This document shows, piece after piece, positions 20,821-29,684 of a stretch of 64,000 nucleotides of DNA. The stretch spans positions 1 through 64,000 of the forward strand of contig CAJWZU010000008.1 of assembly GCA_913050115.1 (NCBI GenBank). The letters are read 5' to 3'. The notes under the pieces are model-generated. The model was not told where the DNA came from. It searched no databases and saw only the letters and a program-made list of their open reading frames with translations. The DNA comes from an uncultured Cellvibrionales bacterium (lineage in GTDB: Bacteria; Pseudomonadota; Gammaproteobacteria; Pseudomonadales; Cellvibrionaceae). Position numbers and translations under genes: made by a program. The first letter of the stretch is position 1. Every line of letters begins with the position of its first letter.

Positions 20821-22761
20821 GTGCCAATGACTTTATATACGTATTCAAAAATAGCCCTTGCAACATTATTGATAAGCACAGCTCTGCTAACGGGCTGCAA
20901 CTCCACCCCCAGCAAGGACAATAGCATCCAACCTGAAGCGCAAGAGCTGCGCGATCATGCACCGCTGATCGAGTCAGCACTGCGCAGCGATTCACCTCTC
21001 AAAGAGCAATACCTACTGACTGCCGCCGAGATTCTCGCCAACAAAGGCAATAGAGTTTGGGCCAGAAGCCTGCTTGCGTCTATCGAGACAGAACAGCTCA
21101 TTGATAGCAATTTTTATCAGTACACCGAGCTCTACAGCAGCCTAGCGCTGCTCGATGACGCCTACTTTTTAGCTCAGAGCATTCTAACCGAGCCCCGCCT
21201 TGAGCAACAGTGGAAGCAACTCACTATCGTGCAAGCTATTGCACTGCGCGAGCGTCGCGCCCAAGTATTTATTATTCTTGGCGAAATTGACCAGAGCGTA
21301 AACGAGCGACTATTGTTGGAACGGATGCTCACCGATGAAACTCTGCGCAGCACCAACCATAATGCCATATGGCAAGCTTTGATGACCCTGCCACAGGCGG
21401 TATTGCAAGAGCGCGCTAAGCAAGAGCAAAATAGTGAACTAAAAGCTTGGTACCAGCTCGCCAACCTCAACAAAAACAATCAGGGCGATCTCGGTCTGCA
21501 ACAGCGTCAGATACAACAGTGGATGCAAAATTGGCCGCAACATCCCGCCAGCTTAAAACTACCCAGTGATTTAGAGCTGATCGGCGTCCTTATTGAACAA
21601 ACACCTAGAGCAGTCGCTCTTTTATTGCCGCTAAGTGACAAACTCGGTAAAGCCGGCAGCGCAATTCGCGATGGTTTCTTTAGCGCTTACTACCAGGCCA
21701 TGCACGACGGCTCATGGACGCCGGCGGTACGCATCTACGACACCAGTAATGCCAACGAGAACATCGAAGCACTCTACCTGCAAGCTATTAGCGACGGTGC
21801 CGACATGGTTATAGGGCCGCTTAACAAAGGCGCCGCCAAAACGCTTAGCGAGCTAACAAAGCTACCCGCGCCCATTTTAAGCCTAAATTATATAGAGGAA
21901 AAAACCCCAGTAGAGCCGCCCAACCCATCGTTAGACGCACTGGCGAGTGATACTCTGCCCAGTAGCGATGCTCTCATCGCCACAATCCTACAGCCAAATT
22001 TTTACCAATTTGGCCTCGCCATTGAAGATGAAACCGCACAGGCCGCCAACCGCGCTTGGCTCGAAGGCCACAGGCGCGCCATGATTATCACTCCAGATGC
22101 CAGCTGGGGTGAACGCAGCGCTGATGCTTTTGTCCGTCAGTGGCAGACGTTAGGCGGTGAGGTTGTCAGCATAAATCGCTTTACTGGCAAAAATGATTAT
22201 TCAGCGGTGCTTGCCAGTGCGCTACACATTGATCAAAGCAAGCGGCGCGCAAATGAGTTGCGAGGTCTGTTTGGCCACAGTTTTGAGTTTGAACCGCGTC
22301 GCCGCCAAGACTTAGATATGATATTTCTCACCGCTCGCCCAGGCCAAGCCAGGCAAATCATTCCAACATTGGCTTTTCACTACGCTGGTAAAGTACCTGT
22401 ATTTGCCACTAGTCACATCTATGCCGGCACAGAGGATCGCAAGAACGACCGCGACCTTAACGGTATCAAGTTCAGTTCATCACCGTGGATATTCGACCAA
22501 ACCAGCCCTGAAAAGAAAGCAATTGACGCGCACCGCCCCTCTAGCGCCAGCTACGGCCGCCTCTATGCTCTGGGGGTAGATGCATACCATATATACCCTC
22601 GCCTAACGCAGCTACAGCAAGTTCCAGGCACTCGCTTTTATGGTGCTACCGGCGCACTAACTATGAGGCAAAACCAACGCATTGAACGTCAGCAAACATG
22701 GGCCCAAATTGTCTCAGGGCGAGCTATACCAATGCCCGTAGTCGTACCCAGCAACCCTTAG
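20821..22761 (+). CDS. lpoA: Outer-membrane lipoprotein LpoA, activator of PBP1A
   Basis: Periplasm-facing lipoprotein that reaches through the peptidoglycan to stimulate the class A synthase PBP1A. The 646-residue product starts with a lipoprotein signal (hydrophobic stretch ending LLTGC, Cys at about residue 26), followed by an N-terminal TPR-like helical domain (about 40-260) and a C-terminal periplasmic-binding-protein-like domain (VALLLPLSDKLGKAGSAIRDGFFSAY onward, about 265-620). The start could be the GTG at 20821 or the ATG at 20827; neither has a clear ribosome site. It heads the lpoA-yraN-diaA-dolP group. Confidence 0.95.
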   Translation: MPMTLYTYSKIALATLLISTALLTGCNSTPSKDNSIQPEAQELRDHAPLIESALRSDSPLKEQYLLTAAEILANKGNRVWARSLLASIETEQLIDSNFYQYTELYSSLALLDDAYFLAQSILTEPRLEQQWKQLTIVQAIALRERRAQVFIILGEIDQSVNERLLLERMLTDETLRSTNHNAIWQALMTLPQAVLQERAKQEQNSELKAWYQLANLNKNNQGDLGLQQRQIQQWMQNWPQHPASLKLPSDLELIGVLIEQTPRAVALLLPLSDKLGKAGSAIRDGFFSAYYQAMHDGSWTPAVRIYDTSNANENIEALYLQAISDGADMVIGPLNKGAAKTLSELTKLPAPILSLNYIEEKTPVEPPNPSLDALASDTLPSSDALIATILQPNFYQFGLAIEDETAQAANRAWLEGHRRAMIITPDASWGERSADAFVRQWQTLGGEVVSINRFTGKNDYSAVLASALHIDQSKRRANELRGLFGHSFEFEPRRRQDLDMIFLTARPGQARQIIPTLAFHYAGKVPVFATSHIYAGTEDRKNDRDLNGIKFSSSPWIFDQTSPEKKAIDAHRPSSASYGRLYALGVDAYHIYPRLTQLQQVPGTRFYGATGALTMRQNQRIERQQTWAQIVSGRAIPMPVVVPSNP

Positions 22762-22779
22762 CAGTAAGGACTCTCAAGG

Positions 22780-23190
22780 ATGAGCTTACTCGATTATTTT
22801 CAGCGTCCGTTACAACGCCACATTTTACACTGGAAAAAAGGCCAGCAAGCACCAGCCAATAAAGGCCAGTGGGCCGAAAAACAGGCTGAAAAGTATTTGG
22901 CCCGGCAAGGTTTGCATATTTGCGCCCGCAACTATGGTATTAAAAGCGGCGAAATCGATCTAATTGCCTTCGACCGAGAACAGCTAGTATTTGTAGAAGT
23001 TCGCTATCGCCACAACGATATGTTCGGCACGGCCGCCGAAAGCGTCACCACACACAAACAGCAAAAGTTGCGCCGCGCTGCATTACACTATTTACAAAAA
23101 CACAAGCTTAGCGAGCAGTGCCCCTGCCGCTTTGATATAGTGGCTATGTCTGCAGGCAACCGCATTGATTGGATTAAAAATGCTTTTTAA
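22780..23190 (+). CDS. yraN: UPF0102 family protein YraN
   Basis: Small protein with a predicted endonuclease-like (Holliday-junction resolvase-related) fold; its role is not well established. The 136-residue product shows the family pattern GQWAEKQAEKYLARQG, NYGIKSGEIDLIAFD and LVFVEVRYR, which carry the acidic/Lys residues of a PD-(D/E)xK-like site, then SVTTHKQQKLRRAALHYL. It lies 18 bp after lpoA in the same order as in E. coli. Confidence 0.93.
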   Translation: MSLLDYFQRPLQRHILHWKKGQQAPANKGQWAEKQAEKYLARQGLHICARNYGIKSGEIDLIAFDREQLVFVEVRYRHNDMFGTAAESVTTHKQQKLRRAALHYLQKHKLSEQCPCRFDIVAMSAGNRIDWIKNAF

Positions 23191-23424
23191 CAATTTGTTA
23201 AACAATGTGCCCTAATCTTTGCTAAATCATGAAAAGAAAAACATCTGATGTTTACTTTTCTAACCCGCTCGAAAAGTACTAAGGCACGGAGTTAACAGCC
23301 TGTCCTAGCAATCTTTAAGCGCGCCGAAAGACCTAATGCGGTCATGGGTGATCGACAGTCGGCGAATAACAGTAGCCCGTGATACACCCACAACATTTAC
23401 ACTTGCCATAAAAGTCTCAATATC

Positions 23425-24042
23425 ATGGAACACACCGAAGATCAGCTTGATCCTTTAGAACAGCGAGTTATCACGCTTTTCCATGAAAGTATCGAAGCCA
23501 AGATGCACGCTGGCGAAGCACTGGCACCACTGATTAGCGAAGCCAGCCAAATGATTGTACACGCACTTTTGGGGGAAAATAAAATCCTCACTTGCGGTAA
23601 CGGAACCTCTGCGGCTCAGGCACAGATATTCACCAGTAGCTTGGTCAACTGCTTCGAACAAGAGCGCCCCAGCCTACCCGCCATTACCATCGGTACCGAC
23701 ATCACCACCCAGACTGCCGCAGCCATAGAGCAGAGCTTTAACGAGGCCTACGCAAAACAAATTCGCGCCCTTGGCCACAGCGGCGACATACTGTTAATTG
23801 TGACCATTAGCGGTAACCCCAGCAACTTACTGCAAGCCATTCGCGCCGCCCATGACCGTGATATGAGTGTTATCGCCCTTACCGGCAATGACGGTGGCGA
23901 CATCGCCGCCCTGCTCGACACCAACGACATTGAACTTCGCGTGCCTGTTGCGTCTAAAGCTCGCATCCATGAAGTGCATATGCTGACTCTATTTAGCCTT
24001 TGCGATTTGATTGACGGGCAACTGTTTGGCGGAGAGTATTAA
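23425..24042 (+). CDS. diaA: SIS-domain protein DiaA (GmhA-like), DnaA-initiator-associating
   Basis: Phosphosugar-isomerase fold. DiaA binds DnaA and helps timely replication initiation in E. coli; its close relative GmhA makes heptose phosphate. The 205-residue product has the SIS core TCGNGTSAAQAQIFTSSLVN, ILLIVTISGNPSNLLQAI and VIALTGNDGGDIA. The gene order lpoA-yraN-diaA-dolP favours DiaA. Residues near 65-66 and 170-180 that would distinguish isomerase activity were not assessed, so GmhA remains an alternative. It is separated from yraN by 234 bp of non-coding DNA. Confidence 0.88.
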   Translation: MEHTEDQLDPLEQRVITLFHESIEAKMHAGEALAPLISEASQMIVHALLGENKILTCGNGTSAAQAQIFTSSLVNCFEQERPSLPAITIGTDITTQTAAAIEQSFNEAYAKQIRALGHSGDILLIVTISGNPSNLLQAIRAAHDRDMSVIALTGNDGGDIAALLDTNDIELRVPVASKARIHEVHMLTLFSLCDLIDGQLFGGEY

Positions 24043-24090
24043 GCCTACTTGTAGAAATACACTTTTCCGCGATAACTTCGTCGGTGCTTT

Positions 24091-24186
24091 GCTTATGTGC
24101 AGGACCAACGAAATTTCGCGATTACACGGATGCGAGAGCGGCCGGCGTGTATGTACTTTGCGCGCGGCGCTGCCTTGCTCTGACAT
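24091..24186 (+). repeat. Interspersed intergenic repeat, copy 1
   Basis: Non-coding segment between diaA and dolP that shares ordered blocks with two other local copies: CTTATGTGCAGGAC, then TCGCGATTACACGGATG, then TTGCGCGCGG and CCTTGCTCTGA. Block order is the same in all three copies, while spacers differ. This is the pattern of a mobile or spreading short repeat, not a gene. Confidence 0.5.
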
Positions 24187-24218
24187 AAAAAATCATCATT
24201 TCTTGAAGTACCCAAATC

Positions 24219-24806
24219 ATGCATAAGAACCCAATAAATATATTCACATTCGCCCTCATCGCAGCAGTTCTAATACTTCTCAGTGGCTGTAGCAGTTTGA
24301 TTAGCGCTACCAGTGACGGCCCCGTTAACGGCGACTCTGGTGAGCGTACTTGGGGCGCAGCCATCGACGACGAACAAATTGAAACTCTGGCATTAGTCAA
24401 TCTTGGTAAAGCTAGCCGCGCCCTAGACGACGCCCACATTAACGTCACCAGCTACAACGGTGTGGTATTGCTATCGGGTGAAGTCTCTAACAATGAGTTG
24501 CGCGCACTTGCTGGAAAAACCGTCGGCAAAATCAACCGCGTACGTCAGGTCTATAATGAGCTGCAGGTGCAGGATAAGACATCTTTTTTTAGCCGCACCC
24601 ATGACAGCTGGCTGACGTCCAAGGTCAAAAGTAAACTGCTCGCCAATGGCGATATAGACAGCGGCCGTATTAAAGTCGTTACCGAAGACAATACCGTATT
24701 TATGATGGGCCTACTGAGCAGCGCCGAGGCAGACCAAGCGGTAAAAGTGGTCCGCGATACCGATGGTGTACAAAAAATAGTAAAGGTCTTCGAATATATC
24801 GACTAA
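24219..24806 (+). CDS. dolP: BON-domain outer-membrane lipoprotein DolP (YraP)
   Basis: Lipoprotein with two BON domains that binds anionic phospholipid and supports outer-membrane integrity and BAM function in E. coli. The 195-residue product has a lipoprotein signal ending LLSGC (Cys near residue 24), BON1 from about residue 55 (NLGKASRALDDAHINVTSYNG..VLLSGEVSN) and BON2 from about residue 125 (LTSKVKSKLLANGDIDSGRIKV..VFMMGLLS). The start ATG follows a long leader holding repeat copy 1. It is the last gene of the lpoA group. Confidence 0.94.
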   Translation: MHKNPINIFTFALIAAVLILLSGCSSLISATSDGPVNGDSGERTWGAAIDDEQIETLALVNLGKASRALDDAHINVTSYNGVVLLSGEVSNNELRALAGKTVGKINRVRQVYNELQVQDKTSFFSRTHDSWLTSKVKSKLLANGDIDSGRIKVVTEDNTVFMMGLLSSAEADQAVKVVRDTDGVQKIVKVFEYID

Positions 24807-24820
24807 ATTGGGCGCTATCT

Positions 24821-24975
24821 ACTTATGCTCAGGACGAAAAATATGGCGCGGTCACAGGGATGTAATAGTGAGACCCGCTAGATAGCAGTTTTTGCGCCTG
24901 AAAATACTGCATGCGCGCCATTTTGGCGCTATAAACTGCCTGTCTGCGCGCAGAGGCTCCTTGTTCTCAGATAAA
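24821..24975 (+). repeat. Interspersed intergenic repeat, copy 2
   Basis: Carries the blocks CTTATGCTCAGGACGAAAA, GGTCACAGGGATGTAATAG and CTGCGCGCAGAGGCTCCTTG in the same order as copy 1, with a longer third spacer. GCTATCTA just before it (24814-24821) and TAGATAGC at about 24880 form an 8-bp inverted pair around the first two blocks. Confidence 0.45.
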
Positions 24976-25066
24976 ACCCACTATTTTTCATACCCTCAAG
25001 CATCCTGCCAATTCGAGTACCTACTGGCCTAGTCCACTCTTCGAGCGCTTTTAAAGCGGGACTTAT

Positions 25067-25232
25067 TGACTCTGAGCAGAAGGTACCGCGCGCAAGGCGG
25101 GAGCATACAAGAGTATATTACCAACTGGTCACTCTCTTACATCCTGTAATCGCGACATACGACCACCACAGATGGTGGAAGTGCGATAACGCAGGAGTGG
25201 CTTTCTGCCCGTTCATCCTGACCATATAAGCA
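25067..25232 (-). repeat. Interspersed intergenic repeat, copy 3 (inverted)
   Basis: Read on the minus strand it has GCTTATATGGTCAGGATGAAC, TCGCGATTACAGGATGTAAG and GCCTTGCGCGCGG ending with TGCTCAGAGTCA, matching copy 1 block by block, with an inserted segment containing a CCACCA/TGGTGG hairpin. Together with copies 1 and 2 it brackets dolP. Confidence 0.45.
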
Positions 25233-25266
25233 CGTAACCGACGCAGCTAGAGCCAATAAAGACAAT

Positions 25267-26445
25267 TTAGAAACGCTCGAAAGCCATCGCAGTGGCTTCA
25301 CCGCCACCTATACACAGCGCAGCGACACCTTTTGACTTATTTAAGCGCTGCAATGCAGCGATTAATGTCACTACTATGCGCGCGCCAGAAGCGCCAATGG
25401 GGTGACCCAGCGCGCAAGCACCGCCGCTGATATTCAACTTACTCTGATTAATTTCGAGCTCATCGCGCGCTACCATGGCCACACAGGCAAAAGCTTCGTT
25501 AATCTCGAACAGATCAACGTCATCTTTTATCCAAGTCGACTTAGCTAATACTTTTTTAATCGCAGCCACTGGGGCCGTAGTAAACCATTCTGGTGCCTGT
25601 GCATGCTGGGCTTGTGCCTTTATGACCGCGAGAACATTCAAGCCCTGCGCTATAGCATCATCTCTGCGCATTAGCACCAGCGCAGCGGCGCCGTCAGAAA
25701 TAGAGCTGGAATTAGCAGCAGTAACCGAGCCATGCTTTTTAAAAGCCGGTTTTAGTTGCGGGATTTTCTCAGGTTTAGCGCAACCCGGTGATTCATCGAC
25801 GGCAACCACGGTATCGCCATGGCGACCGGTCACGTTTACCGGCGCTATTTCACGAACAAAATCACCACTGGCGATGGCTTGTTGCGCACGCACCAACGAC
25901 TGGAGGGCATAGGCGTCTTGATCAGCGCGACTGTACTCGTATTTATCGACACAAGCTTCGGCAAAAACACCCATCAGTTCACCCGCTGCAGCATCCTGCA
26001 GGCCGTCATAGAAAACGCTATCAAGAAGCTCGCCATGCCCCAGTCGATAACCCTCTCGTGCTTTGGGCAACAAATAAGGCGCGCCACTCATACTCTCCAT
26101 GCCTCCGGCCACCACCACATCAGCGTCACCCGAAATAAGCGCCTGGCGCCCCTGCATGATCGCTTTCATACCCGAACCACACACCTTATTTAAGGTGGTA
26201 CTGGGTATAGATTCAGGTAAACCGGCCGCCAGCGCCGCCTGCCTTGCCGGCGCCTGTCCCAAGCCGGCGCTAAGCACGCAGCCCATCAATACCTCGCTCA
26301 CATCTCTAGCCGCAACGCCCGCATTCAGCAGCGCCGCTTTAATCGCCACTGCGCCCAACTCAGTGGCACTCAAAGTGCTCAGCGCGCCCTGAAAAACTCC
26401 CATAGGAGTCCGCGCTATTCCAACTACCGCCACCTCAACCACCAT
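25267..26445 (-). CDS. Acetyl-CoA C-acetyltransferase (thiolase)
   Basis: Condenses two acetyl-CoA to acetoacetyl-CoA, or thiolyses the product; used in beta-oxidation of short chains or in polyhydroxyalkanoate synthesis. The 392-residue length is typical. The nucleophile Cys89 lies in NKVCGSGMK, His348 in GGACALGHPIGASGAR and the proton-relay Cys378 in ALCIGGGEA; INEAFA is also present. There is no partner (such as phaB or atoD/A) beside it, so the pathway cannot be assigned from context. atoB, phaA or bktB are possible symbols. Confidence 0.93.
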   Translation of the reverse strand: MVVEVAVVGIARTPMGVFQGALSTLSATELGAVAIKAALLNAGVAARDVSEVLMGCVLSAGLGQAPARQAALAAGLPESIPSTTLNKVCGSGMKAIMQGRQALISGDADVVVAGGMESMSGAPYLLPKAREGYRLGHGELLDSVFYDGLQDAAAGELMGVFAEACVDKYEYSRADQDAYALQSLVRAQQAIASGDFVREIAPVNVTGRHGDTVVAVDESPGCAKPEKIPQLKPAFKKHGSVTAANSSSISDGAAALVLMRRDDAIAQGLNVLAVIKAQAQHAQAPEWFTTAPVAAIKKVLAKSTWIKDDVDLFEINEAFACVAMVARDELEINQSKLNISGGACALGHPIGASGARIVVTLIAALQRLNKSKGVAALCIGGGEATAMAFERF

Positions 26446-26533
26446 TAGCGAACTCCAAATGTTCTTTTGATTGCAGTAATTCTAACGCGATAAGATCACT
26501 GTATTTGGATTTTATTCCAGAAACCGGATCATT

Positions 26534-27099
26534 ATGGATATCTCGACCATAGCCTCACTCGTTATTATCGCCGCACTGATTTTTTATGTGATCGACATTT
26601 CTAATCAGTTGGCCGCCTAATCAATGACTATCGGAATAGTTGTTAAAAAATTAAAGTACGGCTTAATCACGAATTTGGTTGAGACGGCTAAAGACTATTT
26701 AAAACACATATACAAAACCCTGGAAACCGTCATTGAAGCGCACAACCAAGCCTAAAATGGTTTAAAAGAGCTTGGCCCTGCCGCTACTAAGGCCAACGCA
26801 TTGGTGCCGAAGCCCGTTTAGGTAGCGCCGTGAGTAAACTTAATATCGTGGTGGAGCCCATCCAAGATTTAACAACCAACACAAATATGATGCAACTTTC
26901 AAAACAACCAAACAGCACCAACAACAAAGTTACTGTCTCGCGTAAGCATTTCAATGATGCTGTGACATCCTATATAACCTACCAGCAAACCTTTGCAGCG
27001 GTATTTTTTACCGCCAGCTTCTGCCACTGCTAAGAGGCGTCACTACTGAACTTTGCCGACAACGCCGAGAGACAAGCCGCGCCAGCTGTTAAGCTCTAA
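26534..27099 (+). pseudogene. Decayed lemA-family gene
   Basis: Broken pieces of a LemA protein lie in order across several frames: an N-terminal membrane anchor MDISTIASLVIIAALIFYVI (26534 on) ending in TAA at 26618-26620; then ..LITNLVETAKDYLKH..LETVIEAHNQA ending in TAA at 26753-26755; then SKLNIVVEPIQDL..NTNMMQLS..STNNKVTVSRKHFNDAVTSYITYQQTF; and finally ASLLNFADNAERQAAPAVKL ending at 27099. An intact LemA would be about 190 residues. At least two in-frame stops and several frame changes rule out a working gene. An M48 peptidase or TPM partner, often next to lemA, is not seen. Confidence 0.85.
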
Positions 27100-27251
27100 C
27101 CAAGGCATCCACAATTCCATTGAAATAGTTAACCAATCACAAATTAAAAGCCTATCAAAGGCTCTAAAGTTGCTGCCAGCTACGCCTTATTTATAACCAT
27201 TGCCGTAACCATCTACCTTTCAGAAGCCCTGTTACGACTTACCTTTACAGC
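27100..27251. other. Non-coding remainder after the lemA relic
   Basis: No gene recognised. A short frame reading SYALFITIAVTIYLSEALLRL is hydrophobic and may be what is left of a membrane protein that followed lemA, but it lacks a start and a ribosome site. It ends at the terminator at 27252. Confidence 0.3.
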
Positions 27252-27285
27252 AAAAAGGGCTAGAGCTTGAGCTCTAACCCTTTTT
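27252..27285. terminator. Bidirectional intrinsic terminator
   Basis: AAAAAGGG-c-TAGAGC, loop TTGA, GCTCTA-a-CCCTTTTT. Strong stem with an A-run before and a T-run after, so it can stop the lemA side (plus) and the Yip1-family gene (minus). Confidence 0.8.
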
Positions 27286-27314
27286 AGTAAACCCCGAGCA
27301 TCTAGGCTCCACCG

Positions 27315-27932
27315 TCAATCAATATAAACTGGACCAAAGCCCATGCCCCAGGCGATTACTGTCGAAATCATTACAACTACAGACAACACCAAACCGATAG
27401 TGACTATAGAGCTGGAATAAATGAAAGCCTGCCCCTTGGGTATGTTCATCAGAATCGGCGTACCTTCATAAAGCAGGTAAACGGCGTAGGCAATGGCGGC
27501 AAAATAGACCGACACGACAACCCAAGGCTCGGGGTAAAGCATTATCACCCCGGCTAACATTAGAGGCGTTGCCGCATATACCGACAGCGCTGTGCCTTCG
27601 TAGTGACGCTGAGCACCCTCCTCCTTAACGCCAAAACTATGTGCCATCCAATTGATGTATTCTCCCAATACATACACTGCAACCAACTGTGCAAGGTAGG
27701 TAAAGCCACATAGCACCAACGCGCTCTCAGGCGTCAACTTGACGACGTCACCACCGGTTACCGACCAGCCAACTTGAGTAACACCGTAATAAGCCGCGAG
27801 TACCGGTATTAGAGCCAGTATCGGCATATGGCTCATAAAAACTTGAATAAAAGAATGCCGTTCGTTGCGAATTTTTCTCCACTCTTCATCTGGGTGAAGA
27901 AAAAGCCCTAGCGTGTGTTTTAATACGGTCAT
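27315..27932 (-). CDS. Yip1-domain inner-membrane protein
   Basis: 205-residue integral membrane protein with five hydrophobic segments (about residues 30-50, 68-90, 112-133, 135-150, 170-195). The N-terminus (LKHTLGLFLHPDEEWRKI) and the LVALCGFTYLAQLVAVYVLG-like segment fit the bacterial YIP1/DUF1282 family found in many marine gammaproteobacteria. The biochemical role is unknown. It stands alone between a lemA relic and cysK, with a terminator 30 bp after its stop. Confidence 0.8.
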   Translation of the reverse strand: MTVLKHTLGLFLHPDEEWRKIRNERHSFIQVFMSHMPILALIPVLAAYYGVTQVGWSVTGGDVVKLTPESALVLCGFTYLAQLVAVYVLGEYINWMAHSFGVKEEGAQRHYEGTALSVYAATPLMLAGVIMLYPEPWVVVSVYFAAIAYAVYLLYEGTPILMNIPKGQAFIYSSSIVTIGLVLSVVVMISTVIAWGMGFGPVYID

Positions 27933-28149
27933 GATGTGCCCACTGAGTGATTATTATTGAAAACTACCAAGCTATTGTTGATTTATTGCCTAACAGTAGA
28001 TGCACAGATTATTAAAGAGATGCGGGCTAAGCACAAATATGTTTTTTACATAACCCAGTAACTAGTAATGCCCGATTGGTATATACCACTCAATATTTGT
28101 TCCATACCGTTTATGTCGTTTCAATCATTCATAACTAGAGGATAAAAAA

Positions 28150-29118
28150 ATGTCGCATGTTTTAGCCGATAACTCTTTGACCATAGGCAACACACCCTTG
28201 GTCAAGCTGAACAATATTACCGATAAGAATATATTGGTGAAGCTTGAGTCTCGCAACCCAGCGACTTCAGTAAAATGCCGCATCGGCTCTAATATGATAT
28301 GGGATGCGGAAAAACGCGGCCTACTCAAACCGGGGATGACCGTAATTGAGCCTACGAGCGGCAATACTGGTATTGCTTTAGCTTACGTGTGTGCCGCCCG
28401 TGGTTATAAACTTGTGTTGACTATGCCCAACACCATGAGTCTTGAACGCCGTATGTTAATTAAGGCTTTGGGCGCTGAACTAGAACTCACCCAAGGTGAA
28501 CATGGTATGACTGGTGCCATCGCTAAAGCGCAAGAACTTGTCAATGCTGACCCCGAGAATAGCTTTATGCCGGGGCAATTCAGCAATCCTGCCAACCCCG
28601 AAATTCACGAACTCACTACCGGCCCAGAGATCTGGGAGGACACTGGTGGCGCTATCGATATTCTAGTGGCAGGCGTCGGTACTGGCGGCACTATCTCTGG
28701 CATCAGTCGCTACATTAAAAACATCGAGGGCAAAGCCATTCAGTCTATCGCGGTAGAGCCTGAAGCGTCACCGATAATACGCCAAGCGCTGGCTGGGGAA
28801 GAATTAACACCTTCTCCACATAAGATTCAGGGCATTGGTGCTGGGTTCATTCCCGCTAACCTCGACCTTTCAATGCTTGATGGCAGCGAACAGGTTAGCA
28901 ATGAAGATGCCATTACCTACGCTCACCGCTTGATGAAAGAAGAGGGTATTCTGGCCGGCATATCTTCAGGCGCGGCCGTGGCTGCAGCGATAAAACTAGC
29001 CGACAAACCAGAAAATGAGGGCAAGGTCATTGTTGCCATCCTCCCCGATTCCGCAGAACGCTACCTATCGAGTATTTTGTTTGCCGATGAGTTTGGCGAC
29101 AAGGAACTGCAGCAGTAA
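28150..29118 (+). CDS. cysK: Cysteine synthase A (O-acetylserine sulfhydrylase)
   Basis: PLP enzyme making cysteine from O-acetylserine and sulfide. The 322-residue protein has the Schiff-base lysine K42 in [11 protein letters not shown], the asparagine/phosphate loop [12 protein letters not shown], the [11 protein letters not shown]-phosphate site, and the [10 protein letters not shown] segment. The start is fixed by GAGG about 8 nt before the ATG. It is monocistronic, closed by a strong terminator at 29137-29175. CysK rather than CysM is favoured by length and by the TSVKCRIG and GIGAGFIP motifs. Confidence 0.95.
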   Translation: MSHVLADNSLTIGNTPLVKLNNITDKNILVKLESRNPATSVKCRIGSNMIWDAEKRGLLKPGMTVIEPTSGNTGIALAYVCAARGYKLVLTMPNTMSLERRMLIKALGAELELTQGEHGMTGAIAKAQELVNADPENSFMPGQFSNPANPEIHELTTGPEIWEDTGGAIDILVAGVGTGGTISGISRYIKNIEGKAIQSIAVEPEASPIIRQALAGEELTPSPHKIQGIGAGFIPANLDLSMLDGSEQVSNEDAITYAHRLMKEEGILAGISSGAAVAAAIKLADKPENEGKVIVAILPDSAERYLSSILFADEFGDKELQQ

Positions 29119-29136
29119 GCTTCAAAACCAACCAAC

Positions 29137-29175
29137 AAAAAAGGCCGAAGTCGCTTAGCGACTTCGGCCTTTTTT
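29137..29175. terminator. Bidirectional intrinsic terminator (cysK / sspB)
   Basis: An 18-bp arm (A-run, GGCCGAAGTCGC) pairs with GCGACTTCGGCC and a T-run around a TTA loop. It lies between convergent cysK and sspB and carries A/T tracts on both sides, so can serve both. Confidence 0.92.
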
Positions 29176-29192
29176 GTAATCTTTAAAGAAGG

Positions 29193-29666
29193 CTACTTAA
29201 CCACTTTCAACGATGGACGCTTACCAACGCTCGGTTTGGTAGAGCTCTTCGACTTAATATTGCCGGTATCCACTGAAGTCGGCTTAGGCGGCTCCGGATC
29301 TGGCTCAACATCTGTCTCAGGCTCTGGATCAAAAATCATACCCTGGCCATTTTCACGCGCATAAATACCCAACACAGAACTGTAAGGCACCATGATGTCG
29401 GTTGGCAAACCACCAAACCGAGCATTAAAAGCAATACAATCATTATTGATGGACAGGTCGCGCACTGCCGTAGGAGCGATATTTAAAATAATCTGACCAT
29501 CTTTATTGACGTGCTGCTGCGGCACCTCGACACCAGTGCCGTGAGCATCGACAACAATGTAAGGCGTGCAGTTGTTATCCACGATCCACTCATTGAGTGC
29601 ACGAATCATGTAAGGTCTACTGGATATCATAGTTGATGACACAGGCGGGTTCCCAATCTGTTTCAT
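29193..29666 (-). CDS. sspB: ClpXP adaptor SspB (stringent starvation protein B)
   Basis: Delivers ssrA-tagged proteins to ClpXP. The 157-residue product has the folded domain RPYMIRALNEWIVDNNCTPYIVVDA, GQIILNIAPTAVRDL and IAFNARFGGLP, a flexible acidic/proline-rich linker and a short C-terminal tail (KRPSLKVVK) of the kind that docks on ClpX (the XB motif, usually LRVVK; LKVVK here). The start at 29666 gives about 12 extra residues; the ATG at 29630 is an alternative and neither has a good ribosome site. It follows sspA by 18 bp. Confidence 0.95.
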   Translation of the reverse strand: MKQIGNPPVSSTMISSRPYMIRALNEWIVDNNCTPYIVVDAHGTGVEVPQQHVNKDGQIILNIAPTAVRDLSINNDCIAFNARFGGLPTDIMVPYSSVLGIYARENGQGMIFDPEPETDVEPDPEPPKPTSVDTGNIKSKSSTKPSVGKRPSLKVVK

Positions 29667-29684
29667 AAGGCGTCAAAAATGCGC

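Larger units (their letters stand above)
24807..25266. other. dolP-thiolase intergenic region
   Basis: 460 bp between convergent genes. It contains intergenic repeat copies 2 and 3 in opposite orientations and a CCACCA-CAGA-TGGTGG hairpin near 25161-25176. There is no clear terminator with a T-run and no ORF that looks coding. Confidence 0.5.

Noticed and set aside
20807-20995. Minus-strand 62-codon frame across the lpoA start
   Set aside because: It is antisense to the lpoA signal peptide, Cys-rich, with no family resemblance.
23239-23253. AAACATC-T-GATGTTT hairpin after yraN as a terminator
   Set aside because: It is AT-rich with a loop of one base and no proper T-run; it would be too weak to call.
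26830-27033. A 67-codon gene in the lemA relic
   Set aside because: It is the largest unbroken segment of the decayed LemA frame rather than an independent gene; its start is internal to the LemA fold.
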